This document shows, piece by piece, positions 44,182 through 57,160 of a DNA stretch of 64,000 nt. The notes below the pieces were generated by a model. The model saw nothing but the letters and a program-made list of their open reading frames with translations. It was not told the origin of the DNA and made no database searches. Positions within the stretch are counted from its first letter, which is position 1. Each line of letters opens with the position of its first letter. Location of the stretch: positions 16,601,423-16,665,422 of the forward strand of contig OY755176.1 of assembly GCA_963576735.1 (NCBI GenBank). The letters run 5' to 3'. A program made the translations under genes and the position numbers. This stretch comes from Bedellia somnulentella. Taxonomy: Eukaryota; Arthropoda; Insecta; Lepidoptera; Bedelliidae.

Positions 44182-47100
44182 GTCTCTATTTAGTTCATCT
44201 TCCATGGTGGTCGTCTACTGACATTACCATCCACATTGGCTCTATATATCTCTTTTGCAATTTCACATTTTTATATATATATACTCTCTGCACATATTCC
44301 AATATAATGATTGTCACATGTATTAAAATAAATAAACAACTTAATTATGTCACCTCAACTCATTTCTCACACGTTCCAGACGCCCCAATCTCAAGTCCAG
44401 ATAGCGACACAATACATATGCAACAGTCGCGATGAAAAGCGCGAGATGGCTGCGCTAATAATATAATAAGGCGTAATTGGTCAGCGGCGGACACAGCTGG
44501 GTTCCCCGTACGCTCCACTTACGCGCAGGGCGATGGCTAATCTCACACACAACTTATACATTCGTATATAATAATATAGTTTGCGATTATTATCATAGGT
44601 TTTCACGACGTATATCCGAAAGAGGTGGAATTCTTGAAGAGGTAGTAGAGAGTGGATTCTTAAAATTTTTGTTTCTTTTTTAGTGATCATAAATAAATAT
44701 ATTATAAAGCGATTTAAACTAATCCTACAAAGGGCTCACAAGATTGTCAAGAGTTAACGCGTTAGAACTATCATTAAACCCACTTTTTAGCATACAGGGC
44801 ACAATTCTGGCCCTGGAATGTCTCATGTTTATTATAGAATTTTATTTCGAAAAAATAATAGTATTACATATGTTTTGAATGCCAATGCTTATAAATTTCA
44901 TGTCATATTTCAATTTAGAGTACTCGCTTTTATCTACAAAGTATACCCGCGTGGTAATGAACCTATAGTCGTTTGTACGGAAACCTATCACATCACATCG
45001 TATTTACTTAGACAAGTGTTTTGAAATTACCATTACTCGATCCTATTGATATAAATACACTGACGTCATTAGTTCCATTTGTGGTAAAACATAAAGCCAT
45101 ATTGTACGATTCTGGCAAACTAATACATTTTTTTTTCCAAATATAGTTACTTGTGCATGCAACTGTACGCCACCATTTGGCGCGTTTTTATACTTTCAAT
45201 CCGGCAGACAGAATAAGATGTATGCCCGCGTCTGCGCATAGACAAGAGCACTTCATAACTGACGTATGTTGAAGGTGCAGTTATCCACTAACTAAACTAG
45301 ATCTAGATAATTTACTATATATCTTCTAATTTCTATCTTGAACGTCATGTTTTATTCGAAAATATTTTTGTAGACTTACATCAATTAAATCTTACAAAAT
45401 TTGCATTTTTTTTAAATTCAATTGTCTTCTTATGTCTTATGTGTTATTCTTATAAGAGCGTGTAAATTTCGTAAACAAGTTACACGTACAGTTAAAAAAT
45501 AAATGTAAATGACTATATGAACAATAGCAAAACATCTGTACCTCCTCTATACTTAGATATGATGCGTACGCTCACGACTGTCGGATGATTTTTTAATGTC
45601 ATCTTCTACACTAAACACACTTTCATTGTATACGAAGATAACTGGAGGAATTCACAACTTTTACGTAAACGTATTACTCGATGCAAGCATTTTAATTACT
45701 TTATCTACGATAACTTCACTTTGAGTACATGAGTATGTTTAAGACAACTAAGTCAATTACACTTAAATATGTTTTCGAATAAATATAAAAAAACATCAGC
45801 AATTTCAACAGCAAACGCGTGATCAGTGTAAATCTATCAGGAAATCAAAATTATCTCAAAACCTTTTACCAAAAATATTTAACCTCCGTAAAAGCTGTAA
45901 CTAAGCCATTAATTTAAATGCAAGTAAACTCATGTAATTATTGAATTGACGTTGTAGTACAAGAGCTATTGAGACTAGGAAATCATATTACCGAGCAGAA
46001 ATTTGAATGCATACAAAAGCGTGTTTTTCATCTTATGTTTGTGGTCTTTGAAAATATTACATATATCTAAAATGACTGATAGTCTTATTCAAAACGGACT
46101 ATGTGAAATCAGTGCTCAATAATATTGTCACCTTTTTATGAAATTGACAATAGTACAATTGAAGCATTACAAAATAGACTTGCGAATTCTGGCATATAAT
46201 GAACAAGTCTCATATACAAAACATTCGGAATTACAAACTAAGATCAATATGACAACTTAAAAAAACATCGCGATATATTTAGACAGGCTAGTATTTAACG
46301 AGCCATCACAAAAGTCTAACCTAACCTGATGGGGCATCAAAACATAGTTATTTTGACACCTAAACTGAGATTTGATGCTCATTTGGAGTGCATAGAAGAA
46401 AAATTTGCGTCATAAATTATTTCTTTTTTTAGATATGCTTTTAGTATACGATAAAGAAATAGGGATTGTGAATTCCTCTGAAATGTATTGATGTACCAAG
46501 CAAATAAACCGAAACACAATACTGAGTAGGAATACCCTCGTTGCGTTGGTACAAATTCTACTCCTAATGAACAAATTCGGATGATGCCAAGTTTTAACGA
46601 TCAATTTTAAGTCGTCTTCTTGTTTGGGAACTCATGTTTAAATGGATATAATTAAAAGCTTAGTTTGGGTGTAATTTTACATACCAAAAGGGCAGATTTT
46701 TAAAATTACCATTTCCGATGATTCCGCTTGTCTTTTTTCATATAAGTTGGACTCACAGAAATCTAGGGTCAAACGTTTTATTATTACTCAAATATTAGTG
46801 TTCTTTTTAAGCCATAAGCATTCGAATATGTGTTTTTTTATATCGTTCAAATTCTTCTAGTTTTCCAATCATAAATTTCATTATAACATTTTGATTTAAT
46901 AAATAGCTTAATAAAATAACCGGTTGGACACACATTATTAAAATATAATGTACTCTACTGAATTGAAAAGCAACAAAAACATAAAAGTTTTAGTGGAGTG
47001 GAATAACCCCAAACAGTATTTTGAAAGAGAAATGCGGCACTGTTGCTCTAAATGCTTTTGTTTGACACAACTAACTACTACACAATACTTTTAAAATCAT

Positions 47101-48770
47101 ATAACACATATTTTATTTGTAAAGTAATTCGAATATAAAACCTTAACCCAACTTACTATTACGGCTATAAATTACAAAAAGGGATAAGAAACTACTTAAG
47201 CCACTTTTGGAAGTTAAAATAGGGAAAGATACAAAAAACAACATTGCTTGGTGCACTTTTCAATATGTATGTTTGTATGGAGCAATAGAAAACATAGCAA
47301 GATACCTAAAAGACATCAATAAATTAATACATTTTATTACGCAAAAAGTTAACAATAGTGCATCAGACTCTCCTTTTAAGTTATAAGTAATACCTAAGAC
47401 ATGGCAAACCATCACAAATCTCAATCAATATTAATCTGCTACAATCCAGTCTGTATAGTTTAGATTAGAACCCTCAATAGCAAGCACTAAGATCCAGGCC
47501 AATCACCGCATTTCAATAGTAATCAAACCAGATAACAGATTAGCTGCCATTGAAATTGGATTCACTCGCAGGTATTATGTACGTACTAGTTATACCTAAT
47601 ATAAACTATGTTCTACCTACCTATACCTAATATAAACTATGTTCTATCTACCTATACCTAACTGTACTACGACTGTTATTCCCAAAAAGAGGCAGCCGGA
47701 GCTTCAGATTTCGAAACATTTCTGTAAATTTTAGAAGTTGAACATGAAAATAGATTGTCAAATAAACGATATGGTTGAGTGAAATAAGTAACCTAAGCAA
47801 TTTAAGCCGAATATAGACAATATGGGGAAATAATTTGTGTTGTTTTTTAAATTGGTACAGTTATACCTTGCAGTATTCAGATGAAAATATTAAAGTCCTC
47901 AAGGTAAAGGGTTGTGCATTATTCAGATAATATTTCAGTTAATTGAATTCTGTCAATACTTACACTATAAACTAGTATATACTTTAAGGTTTACATGTAA
48001 AAATAAAGATAAACATTTTCTTTTTGCTCAATACTGCGAATTATATTTTTTATGCGGGATAACTTGACACTACTCAGACACAAATTAAGTTTACAAGATT
48101 TTGTGCTACTTTATAACTTATTAAAACACACCTCATTATGTATTAAATACCGATTTCGTTGACTTAAACTTAATAGTTTATAACTAAAATTTAGAGCTTC
48201 ACAATAGAAATTATCTTGTGGTGGAAAAAACAGCGGAATAATATCAGTAGTTATGAATTCCTCTTTCCCCTTAGGCCATCGCCATTCACTTAAATATATA
48301 ATTCATATAAAGTTCACATTAGTTTCCCAGAAAATCAACACTCATTTATACATATGCTAAATTATACCTAGTATTAATAGAAACATAATATTTATTTGGT
48401 AACTATAATCAGGATGATATACCTGCACTCAATGTAAATAGTTTCCTAACAAGTATAAGAGTATAAGCATCAAATCATCACCCGACTAAGTCCCATCTTT
48501 CATCGGATATGAGTGGCACACAAAACGTCGTAACAATCTTAGACATACCAAGTAGAAGTGGCAATCGGAGCTGTAGAGCTCAGGGCCGCCTCCGCTGTCT
48601 GAGTCTCTCGAAGTTTGCTAGCACAACAACCATACTAACTTTGTACTAACTTCGTCCTGCAATAATGTGTTATGTGTGAAGCTTCGTATGTTTTCATTAA
48701 ATACGGGGTATGCTTGAGATGATCTTATGTGATATTGTTTTATAATTATATTTACTTAGCAAACATTATT
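44182..48770. other. Mostly unique AT-rich sequence, no supported gene
   Basis: Apart from weak family A remnants near 47157-47230 and 47680-47760 and a 32-base tandem duplication at 47604-47665, no gene or assignable repeat is seen. A GC-richer patch at 44365-44530 has possible splice signals on both strands but no consistent gene model. Confidence 0.35.
47604..47665. repeat. 32-bp tandem duplication
   Basis: The unit TATACCTAATATAAACTATG plus TTCTACCTACC occurs twice with one substitution. Confidence 0.8.
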
Positions 48771-48908
48771 TGTATAAAAGAGCATGTGTGAGAAGATTGA
48801 TGGATGAAAACGAAGGCTAGAGAGGTTTGTTAGGATCGTACAAAGTAGCAAGCTACTGTTTCTGCCTACTCCTTATGAGAACTTATTGCCTAAGTATATG
48901 TATGTATG
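48771..48908 (+). mobile_element. LINE family C 3' end
   Basis: AAAAGAGCATGTGTGAGAAG starts the coding remnant; the 3' end reads GCCTAAGTATATGTATGTA. 5'-truncated. Confidence 0.65.
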
Positions 48909-49810
48909 TAAAAAAATTTAAAAGTATCAGTTACGATTTGACTTTAAAAAGTAAATATTTCAAATTTAATCGAATTTAATCATTTATTGTAAAATCTGGT
49001 TTTTAGTTATAGCATTAAGTATAGCTGAGTAATTATATCTCTTTTATCTCGATAATTTTCTCTATTAAATATTATATAACGTACTAACGCCGGACGGTAA
49101 GTGGTAAGCAAACACTTCAAATCTAACAAGATACATTACATGGTAAAAACTGGAAGGACCTGTACTACTTGAATCAATACAAAACTGATATTCCACATTA
49201 ACACTTTTACCCAATCAAATCTGTCACATAAACAACCAATCGTTAATTGAAAAAGATAAAAACCATTACCATTTAAATGAGCAATCATGAGATCTCATGA
49301 GTGTCATGATTTGCGATGCTGCGCCGATAGAGCGGTAATGACTATGCGATGTACAGGCTGATTTATTAATATCGCAAAGAGAACACCCTATAAATATGAG
49401 ACTCGGCACCCGTGACTGGATGCGTGATTTACTTGGCGTACACTTTCACTTGCTGACTGCTATGAACTGTTAGTTTGCCACGATACGTTAATTAATAGAT
49501 TTCAGTCGGAGTCATTTGCATACGTTGCACATTCACATTTACAAAAGATGTAAATTTTTATTTAACATTCAACAGTCATCACTTCTGCAACCAAAACTCA
49601 AATACTTACAGATGATCAGCATCATCGTAAGTTTATCAATCGTTCGCGAAATTCAGAAAAATATTGATGGAGGTGGTAGTGAGTACTCATGTTCTTATAT
49701 CACCTCATTACAAAAACAGGCTAATACTTTTCATCCTCATACTGGAACTTTTTCTTTCAATATAAACAATCGAAAAATGGATACGTTTAATGTTATGAAG
49801 TTATTTTAAG

Positions 49811-49968
49811 CCAAATAGAGAGTGTGCTCAAAAAAGGCAGGTGTCCGAAGTATGAAGAACAAAAGAGCAGGTATGAAAAGATTGTTGGATGTGAACGAAG
49901 CTAGAGATTTGCCAGGATCGTACAAAGTGGCGATCTAACGGGGCGTGAGAATATGTATGTTTGTATGT
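49811..49968 (+). mobile_element. LINE family C 3' end
   Basis: Starts CAAATAGAGAGTGTGCTCAA and includes GATGTGAACGAAGCTAGAGA. The hairpin segment is deleted before GGGGCGTGAGAATATGTATG. Confidence 0.65.
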
Positions 49969-52029
49969 TTTTTTTTAAAGACAGACGACATTCACATCTT
50001 TTTCAAGAATCATAAATTCTTGACGTTCCTTTAATTAAATTTAGTTGGGATTTCAGAGTAGTACGAGTGGTTTATGGACATTCCGGACAATAAATTCTAA
50101 TTTCAAAGATCCCGAGAGCGTATAATTTTAAGTTCGAACTTTTCCAGACGAAACTTGTCTTTTGTAGAACATAGTTGATGGTTTATGAGTTGGAATTGAT
50201 AACTGAAATAAAAAAAACAACTAAAACGTATCATAAATCCCTTGGGTGATAAGGTTTTATAGTTGTCTTTGAATTCATAACTAAGTTTTTTTTATACATA
50301 TATTTGTGTTAGTATTAAACGAAAATATTGCTGATCGTATTAATAACAAGAATATATTCTCAGTATTTAGACGCAAATTAATATTCGTGCTATTTTATAG
50401 ACAAAATGTACTGAAGACACTTCAATCTTGCGCTCGTTTGACCTGTTATAAAGAAGGCAAATATTGTTATAAAGAAAGCTAGCTTTAGAAATGACGCTGT
50501 GTTTTTACCACTTTTTAAAATAATTAAAGAGATTTGCTAATGACAATTGATCATCTGTTACTTCCCTTATGGGAACTAATAGTGCATGTGTTCGAAATAA
50601 CTATTTTTTGTGCAATAAATAAATAATAGTGAGACTATAAAATTCAGCATTTTTTTCTCGTTGGAGCCAATCACAAATCGTTTGAAAAGTAAAATTTGAA
50701 ATACTTCCAGTATATTTGTTTAAAATCTTATATCGACTGGAATAAAACTTGGAATTTTAACAAGAGAAGTACTCCATTTCCCCTTAGAGATAAGACGATG
50801 TAGAAATTTCAAAGAACAAATATCCAAACAAGCTTCAGAAGTAATAAGTAAGTAGATTTGCGCAAGTTGCAGCAAAACTTACTGGAAACAAATTTAATAA
50901 TACAAGTAACTGAGTCACAGCACAGTATGACCTATATCTTCATACGGCGCAATGAAAATAATTAAAACAAAGTTATTTACATAAAACACACGTCGGACTG
51001 TGTTTGTATAACCGAGCATTATCATAGTTTCTGCGCAGTATTTAGAAAGTATACATTCAAATTTTCATCAAATTCATACTGGCCATCTCAAGAATTTTTA
51101 TCTTACATCTGTGTATAGTAGACAGCACGAAACTTGTCACAATCACGCGAACCGTTCGCAAACGATCGTAGCTGTAAGTGTTTTAAATACTATAATGAAC
51201 TAATGATACTAAAAATAAGCAATAAATATTTAAATGAAATCGATTTAGAAAAAACTCTACGCATGACACTAGCCCAGAGTTATCTGCTCACATGAACAGA
51301 AAATTATTAATTGAAGCTTTGTTTGTTTATCGGAATAAATAATTAAAAGAAGAGTTAAGTCTTACTCCTTACACAATTTTTTACATTACGTGTGTGTAAG
51401 AGATTAATATTTTAATGATCGTATATTTCCAAAGAAAGAAATATTTATGTGCTTTAAAGATACAAACTAACAAAATAACAAACTAATTCCATAAGTACTC
51501 GTACCCAGATTTTGCCTGACCCTACTACTTTGTACCTGCGCTACTAGTTAGGAAAGCTAACCGTTAATTTTTGAGTAATAAAAGAGACCCTCAGAGTACC
51601 GAACATGCTTCCCGCTATACAGCTACCACAGAGTAACAGTGATTGGTAGGACGCATTGGCGCGAGACAAATATCGCGTCGGATCAACAGAGCTATGTTGA
51701 TATTCGTTTTTTCACAACAAGAAAACATCGCAATTATCCAGAGCCTGAATAAACACACGATGAAAACGAGTGCGGAATTTTAAAATATGTGATTAGCTTT
51801 ATGCGTTGCAAACTGCATTGCTAACGGTATTTTCATATACAATGCAGCTAGTAATTCACTAATCTAATGGTCTGATTGCGTTGCGTTTAGTTGTATGTCT
51901 AAGATAAAATGTTGCACGGATGGCGTAGTAGTCTTATTAAAATGATATAGTAAACACTATTGAAAATCTGAAAAGATTCTAACAGATGAGGTTTATTAAA
52001 AGAAAGTCCAGAACCTTCCCTCAAGCCCG
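49969..52029. other. AT-rich stretch, no supported gene
   Basis: No repeat copy, RNA gene or splice-consistent frame was recognised. Slightly GC-richer patches lie near 51125-51180 and 51590-51690. Confidence 0.35.
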
Positions 52030-52245
52030 CTACGAGTAGTAGTTATCAACTAAAAGAAAGTCATAAGTTTGTTGACGGCTTGTTTTTGGCAAAAACAGGC
52101 CGTCTTCAAACTTATATTTGTACTCTTTGAAAGTCATTGATAAGTCGAAAGCCTCTTCAGCTCCTGGGAATATCTGTAGTGAACTTCGATCATTAATAAA
52201 TGAATAGAATCTAAGTACTTGGGTTCTTCTAACATGTCCACTCAC
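52030..52245 (-). CDS. Unidentified open frame, possible exon or decayed gene piece
   Basis: A 71-codon frame ends at TAG-free C-terminus DFLLVDNYYS and a stop. Residues look protein-like (SSLQIFPGAEEAFDLSMTFK, YKYKFEDGLFLPK). The first codon is GTG, preceded by TACTTAG, a possible splice acceptor, so it may be a terminal exon. I do not recognise a family and no companion exon was found. Confidence 0.2.
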   Translation of the reverse strand: MSGHVRRTQVLRFYSFINDRSSLQIFPGAEEAFDLSMTFKEYKYKFEDGLFLPKTSRQQTYDFLLVDNYYS

Positions 52246-52563
52246 TAAGTAATTTTAATTATATTATAGCAAATATTAAATTATTCTGTAATGATTGGTT
52301 TATGTTATGGGATTCATAGATGGTTTATTCCGCCCGAAAGTATTTGATGTCGATCAGCTTAACTTATTGCAAAAGAAACCAATTTTCAATTAAATGAACG
52401 ATACCGACTATTTGTGTATTAAGTTTTCTTATAGAAGTTATTACCACCACCTCCATACTTGTCATTGCTTTCTCTCCTCTTCTTTTAATTATTCATTACT
52501 ATAATAGGTGTTCATAATAAATTCATCATTAATTGGTTATTGCCTGATTCCATACATTCTCTA

Positions 52564-54303
52564 CCCAAGAAACACGTCGAAGCCGCATATCAGCCAAATC
52601 AAGGCATTGCTGTATCCTTTAAGCATTTTGAACTGGTTGTGTAAAAGGCATATATACGGCTATACGGCTACTATACGGCTTATTTGGGCACAAATTTTAC
52701 GGCTTTAGAACGTACATTGGCATTTGCATGAGTTAATTACGGCTAACGGCCGTAAAAAAACATTATATTGGACAATGAAAGGGCGAATGGCCGTAAAAGG
52801 GCATTTTTTGCTTCAAACAACATGCCAAAGGCCGCAAAAAAGCACTGCTGTTGTCAAAATACCGGCCAACGGCATTAGAAAAGACTCATAATGGTCATTC
52901 AAAGGGCCAATAGCATTGTATCTGTCAAATATACGGCCAACGGCATGAAACTATTTTTACAGTGTCATTGCAAAATTATCTCTAACACCACGGCAAAGGT
53001 GATATTAACAATTAAACGATTTATGTCAATGGATGAACGACGATGGCAGTGAGAGTGAAGTGACTTGACAACCATATTTATTTTATAAAAATATAAATTA
53101 TAAAGTGTTAGTATTAGTTTAACTATAATTCTGTGCTTAAATTACTGCGCTTTGATTTTTACTGTGAATGTCAATATAGTTTCCATTGAAAATATTCACG
53201 CGCCTTCGATTTATTGTAGTTTTTGAGGAAATAATGTGTGAAATGATAAAATAATTGTACATTCCGAGCATAATTTGAGTTTTGTTTGCTTATTATTAGT
53301 AGTTAAAGTTGTTTGAGGAGTTTAAATTTAAGTGCCAGCATAACCCAAAGGATTATTTCTCTTAGAGGAAATAGATTAGAATGTTGATCTTTATGCATAA
53401 TAAAATATTAACGAAATGGTGCCACTATTATTACAATTTGGAGATCCTTGAAGTTGAAAAAAAACCCTCGCTTTCCGAATAATATGTGATATGTGAAAAA
53501 ATATATATGATCTATATGTTGTTGAATTCCTTTTTTTAATACTATTTTTCTGTTAAAAAAATCAGTAATTTGAATACCTATTTAGTAAGAATTTATTTAT
53601 TTGATATAACTCAAGCTCAATAATGGGTGGGCTGTATAGTCTAATGGAAACTTTATATTTAGTAATATCCCTCTCCAATCAGGGACCATTCATACTTTTT
53701 TTAGTTACCACAAAAAAAATTGGGTCAGATTTAAAAAAAACATGATAGGTTACATCGTACGGAACCCTCTTCACGCGAGTTCAACTCGCACTTGTCCCCT
53801 TTTTTTAGAAATAATAAGATAACCTCAAATATTTTCCTACTCATGGCTGCCTAATGGTTGACAACTGCATCAAAATGGATGCAAATACGGCTTGAGGCCT
53901 TAAAATAAGCCAAGTATATCTGGTTGATTTGCTGTTAGCCGTTCAAACAACACACAGTTGACCTTTGAAGTGCTAGCCGTAAATTGGCATCCTGTCGTGC
54001 TAATGTACGGCTTTCGGCATTTATTATGTATATCTTCATGAGTTTACGCGGCTTTTGGCATGATTGTACGACAGATTAATGCCACTATACGGCCAATGGC
54101 ACTTGAATCCACTAAGAGCCGCAAAACTGGATTGAATTATTCCAATATCTGACCGCTATGCGGCTTTAGAGCGTTAGAATGATTTTGGAGTGCCAATATA
54201 AAGCCTTAAGACGTGTGGCAAACTTATATACGAGCTTTTACGGGCTTTAAGCTCTGCATAGGTATAGAAAAAGATAGTTAGAGGGCTTTTCGTGTTACTT
54301 GGG
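52564..54303. mobile_element. Non-autonomous TIR element with 41-bp subterminal repeats
   Basis: Termini CCCAAGAAACACG and (inverted) CCCAAGTAACACG, flanked by TA on both sides, enclose 1740 bases. Near the left end, GGCC/GGCA-type motifs recur every 41 bases exactly (52749, 52790, 52831, 52872, 52913). Near the right end, inverted counterparts recur at 54009, 54050 and 54091. No transposase frame. A TA-target DNA transposon derivative is inferred; superfamily unassigned. Confidence 0.7.
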
Positions 54304-54332
54304 TATACATTAAAAGCTTATATCCTTTGGAG

Positions 54333-54480
54333 AGTATGATGAAATAGGCACGAATAAGAAACATAGAAAGACATGTATGAAATTATTGATGAATGTACAC
54401 GGAGAGTTCTGCCAGTATTGTACTACGTGGATTTCGATAGTATTTACCAACCCATTGGAAGATAATGGTGTGAGTTAACA
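54333..54480 (+). mobile_element. LINE family C 3' end, decayed
   Basis: AAAGACATGTATGAAATTAT and ATGAATGTACACGG align with the family C coding end, then ACCAACCCATTGGAAGATAA and GGTGTGAGTTAACATG with the 3' module. Confidence 0.5.
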
Positions 54481-55100
54481 TGTGCTTTTACAAACATAAT
54501 ATAACCCATGTTGATACCATTACAAGAACAACCCAAACCATATTTTTTACTAGATTTAAAGGAAGCAATCGATTTCCAACAAGAATAATGGTTAGCATTA
54601 GCAGTTTTCTCAGGAGTTACTTTTAACAACATGTTTTAGTGTCTCCTTAGGTTTTTTTCTTTTCAAGCGAGAAACAATATATTTTGTTGGACCTCACTAC
54701 ATGCGGTCTTACCGGAATTTATTGCAAGAACTTTTTGATAAAAATGGTATTTCTTTATAAAGTATAATAGATATAAGTTTTTTTTTAAGTTGTTTATGAC
54801 TTTATCTTAAGATCACTTAGTATCACAACGTACCCCACGTATACCCACATAATACCAAATAAGTGGTTAGTTCGCATTAATTAAGCGTGTACAGTAAGTC
54901 GTTGAATTAGGCTATGAACTTATGTGATCAAGTTAAATAAAGTTACTTTTTATTAAATTCTCGCTAAACGAAATTTTAACATTTTTTAAAACATTTATAT
55001 TCAGCTACTCAACCTATTCTACATTCATATATGCATACATATACTCACGCCATTATGTCCCATTGGGGTAGGCAGAGACTATTGATCGCCACTTTTTAAA

Positions 55101-55190
55101 CATACAATACATATACACATGGCTATAAATCCCTAGAAGGGGTAGCCAGAGCTAAGGAATTGGAAATTCCTAAGCCATTTTTGGCCTCAG
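55101..55190 (-). mobile_element. SINE family A 3' fragment, nested in LINE C
   Basis: ATGGCTATAAATCCCTAGAA to AAGCCATTTTTGG, followed by a second copy of GGCCACTTTTT-like target sequence. Confidence 0.6.
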
Positions 55191-55230
55191 GAAGTGGCCA
55201 CTTTTTACGATACTGGAAAACCTCCCTATA

Positions 55231-55360
55231 GTCTGATTTTAAATTCGAGTCAGTAAAATGACAGGTGCAACTGTCACTAACTGTCACTGATACATACAAA
55301 AAGATGTATCGGTGACAGTTGCACCTGTCATTTTACTGACTCGAATTAAAAATCAGACTT
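55231..55360. mobile_element. Palindromic MITE, about 48-bp arms
   Basis: The left arm begins AGTCTGATTTTAAATTCGAG and runs to GGTGCAACTGTCAC; the right arm is its reverse complement with about one mismatch. Spacer is about 33 bases. It is nested inside the split LINE C copy. Confidence 0.8.
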
Positions 55361-55447
55361 TAGTTTCCTTAACATCCATCAATCTTTTCATGCATGCTCT
55401 ATTTTTCTTCAAACTTCGGACGCCTGTTTTTTGAGCACACTCTACAT

Positions 55448-57057
55448 AGAAAGATGAAAGACTGTTCTTGTAATAGTTCAATTAACTTTCTATTAAACTG
55501 TTACGGTTTTCAAGATAGTTCGCCATTAGTCTTCCCTCGGGATATGTCAACGCTAAGTGGTACAATCTCCTTAATGTCAACAGAAGTCACATGGTAGCAA
55601 TAAGTTGTCTCATAATTAAGTTTTCATATATTTTTAGTCTGTGTTATCAAATATGCAAACTTTAACTGTATCTGAATTTTTTCGTTCTCATACAAGTATT
55701 ATTCTTTAAGTCATATTAGGCTAAAACCACACTTACGTTAGATGTTCACAAACTTGAACAATACGTAGTTTTATAAACTGCTTTACAAGCTGTAATAAAA
55801 GAAAATATAAAGAATTAATCACATTCAATAAAAACCGACCAAAATATATCATTCTTATTAAACTTTGGCACCAAAGCGCATGTCACTCATACCCTAGTAA
55901 CTCAAACAATTTATTTAATAACTCTGTTAAACAAGTAATTCAGAAACCAAACATTTTCTCCCAGCTAGTGAGCTCCGGACACCAAACTTTATTACAGCTC
56001 CAACTAGCCCCAAACTCGCATTTTACAACTACCAACTGTCATTTACACTCGAAAAATAGAGAACTTTGAAGTTTGAAAGAGCTTTACTCCTAATATACCA
56101 GGATTATTACTTACTTTGTATTTACAAAGATACACAAATACTTTTATTTCTACCTATACATTTTACTATGTATAGATCTTACAATTTAATAAGTAGGTTA
56201 AAGAGATACGATTCAAAGTTTCAGAATCTATACGCATATGATTACCACATTATATGTAGAGGTACCACAACGCAGCATATATAAAAGATAAAACGCAATT
56301 ATAACTCTTACTGCATAGGTTAATGCGTCCGTGTCTAAGCGACACGGGGACCGCATATGATGTTATTTTATCAGTTTTGTCATCTTTATTCTTTACCTGT
56401 TAATTTAAACAGACTCAAATCCATTCATATTATATTTTTTACACATTAAAATACTGAGATAATAGTTTCGGCGGTGAAGTACTTCCTCAAGAAACGCACG
56501 TGTAAGAATAAAAAAATTAAAATAGCTACTTCCAAAGATTAAATATTAACTCAAATGAAAACTCCAAAGGACACTCCTGCTTCGTAGCTGCAATAAAAAA
56601 TAGTCACGTAGTCCCCGAACGCTACGAATCGTCTACGAGGCGAGCGCGTCTACGACAACGAGTGATGTCTTCACAAAGTATTCTATGAATTTATATTATA
56701 GAAAAAAAATGAAGAAAGACTGACGTAGTTCCTTTAAAAAGATCTCTTTTGAAAAACGTCTAGGTGTCACAGTAGGTAGAGGTTTACGACACACGATTTC
56801 TCAGATACTATGAAGTAGTATTATTAAAAAGCACAATTAAGGGTCATGAGTAGTCGATTCCATACCATATAAAAAAAACTTCGCTACGCTTAAAAATCCT
56901 AATATTCCTTATATGCAAGGTGAGAGACGGGCTTAGGGTATTCCCAACCAACACTACACAAAAAGTAATAAAACTATTAACGTTTTCTTAGTTACGAATT
57001 TTATCAACCTATTTATTTTACAAGAATAATAACTGTAGCCTGTTATATTTATTAAAA
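55448..57057. other. AT-rich stretch, no supported gene
   Basis: No gene or assignable repeat. A GC-richer patch with repeated CGTCTACGA (56620-56665) stands out. Confidence 0.35.
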
Positions 57058-57160
57058 CGCGATTAGATGAACGTTGAAGAGTTTTGCCGCAATCGTACAC
57101 AGTAGCGATCGATAGTGTCTGCTTATCTAAAAGTGAATTGATGGCGTAAGTATAAACGTG
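57058..57160 (+). mobile_element. LINE family C 3' end, short
   Basis: Contains GATGAACGTTGAAGAGTTTT, GTAGCGATCGATAGTGTCTG and GATGGCGTAAGTATAAACG. The module hairpin is lost. Confidence 0.5.

Larger units (their letters stand above)
55028..55447 (-). mobile_element. LINE family C 3' end split by two later insertions
   Basis: C sequence at 55028-55097 (TCCCATTGGGGTAGGCAGAG) resumes at 55359-55447 (CATCCATCAATCTTTTCATG, CTTCGGACGCCTG). Between them lie a family A piece and a palindromic MITE. Confidence 0.65.

Noticed and set aside
44379..44435. + strand frame ending APISSPDSDTIHMQQSR after an ACGTTCCAG acceptor, as a terminal exon
   Set aside because: No upstream exon of any gene on that strand is visible, and the opposite strand offers an equally good splice reading.
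44523..44561. Short - strand frame MYKLCVRLAIALR before a good GTAAGT donor, as a possible MCU presequence exon
   Set aside because: Its donor is phase 0 while the first known MCU exon needs a phase-1 partner. No bridging exon was found, so it remains a guess.
48545..48620. GC-richer - strand stretch between an acceptor-like TGCTAG and a GTATGT donor as an exon
   Set aside because: Two reading frames are open with unrelated products and neither joins the MCU exons in phase.
49389..49640. TATAAATA, then ATG-ATC-AGC-ATC-ATC|GTAAGT, resembling the tiny first coding exon of a cuticle gene
   Set aside because: No second exon with a signal-peptide core or Rebers-Riddiford unit follows on the + strand before 61 kb.
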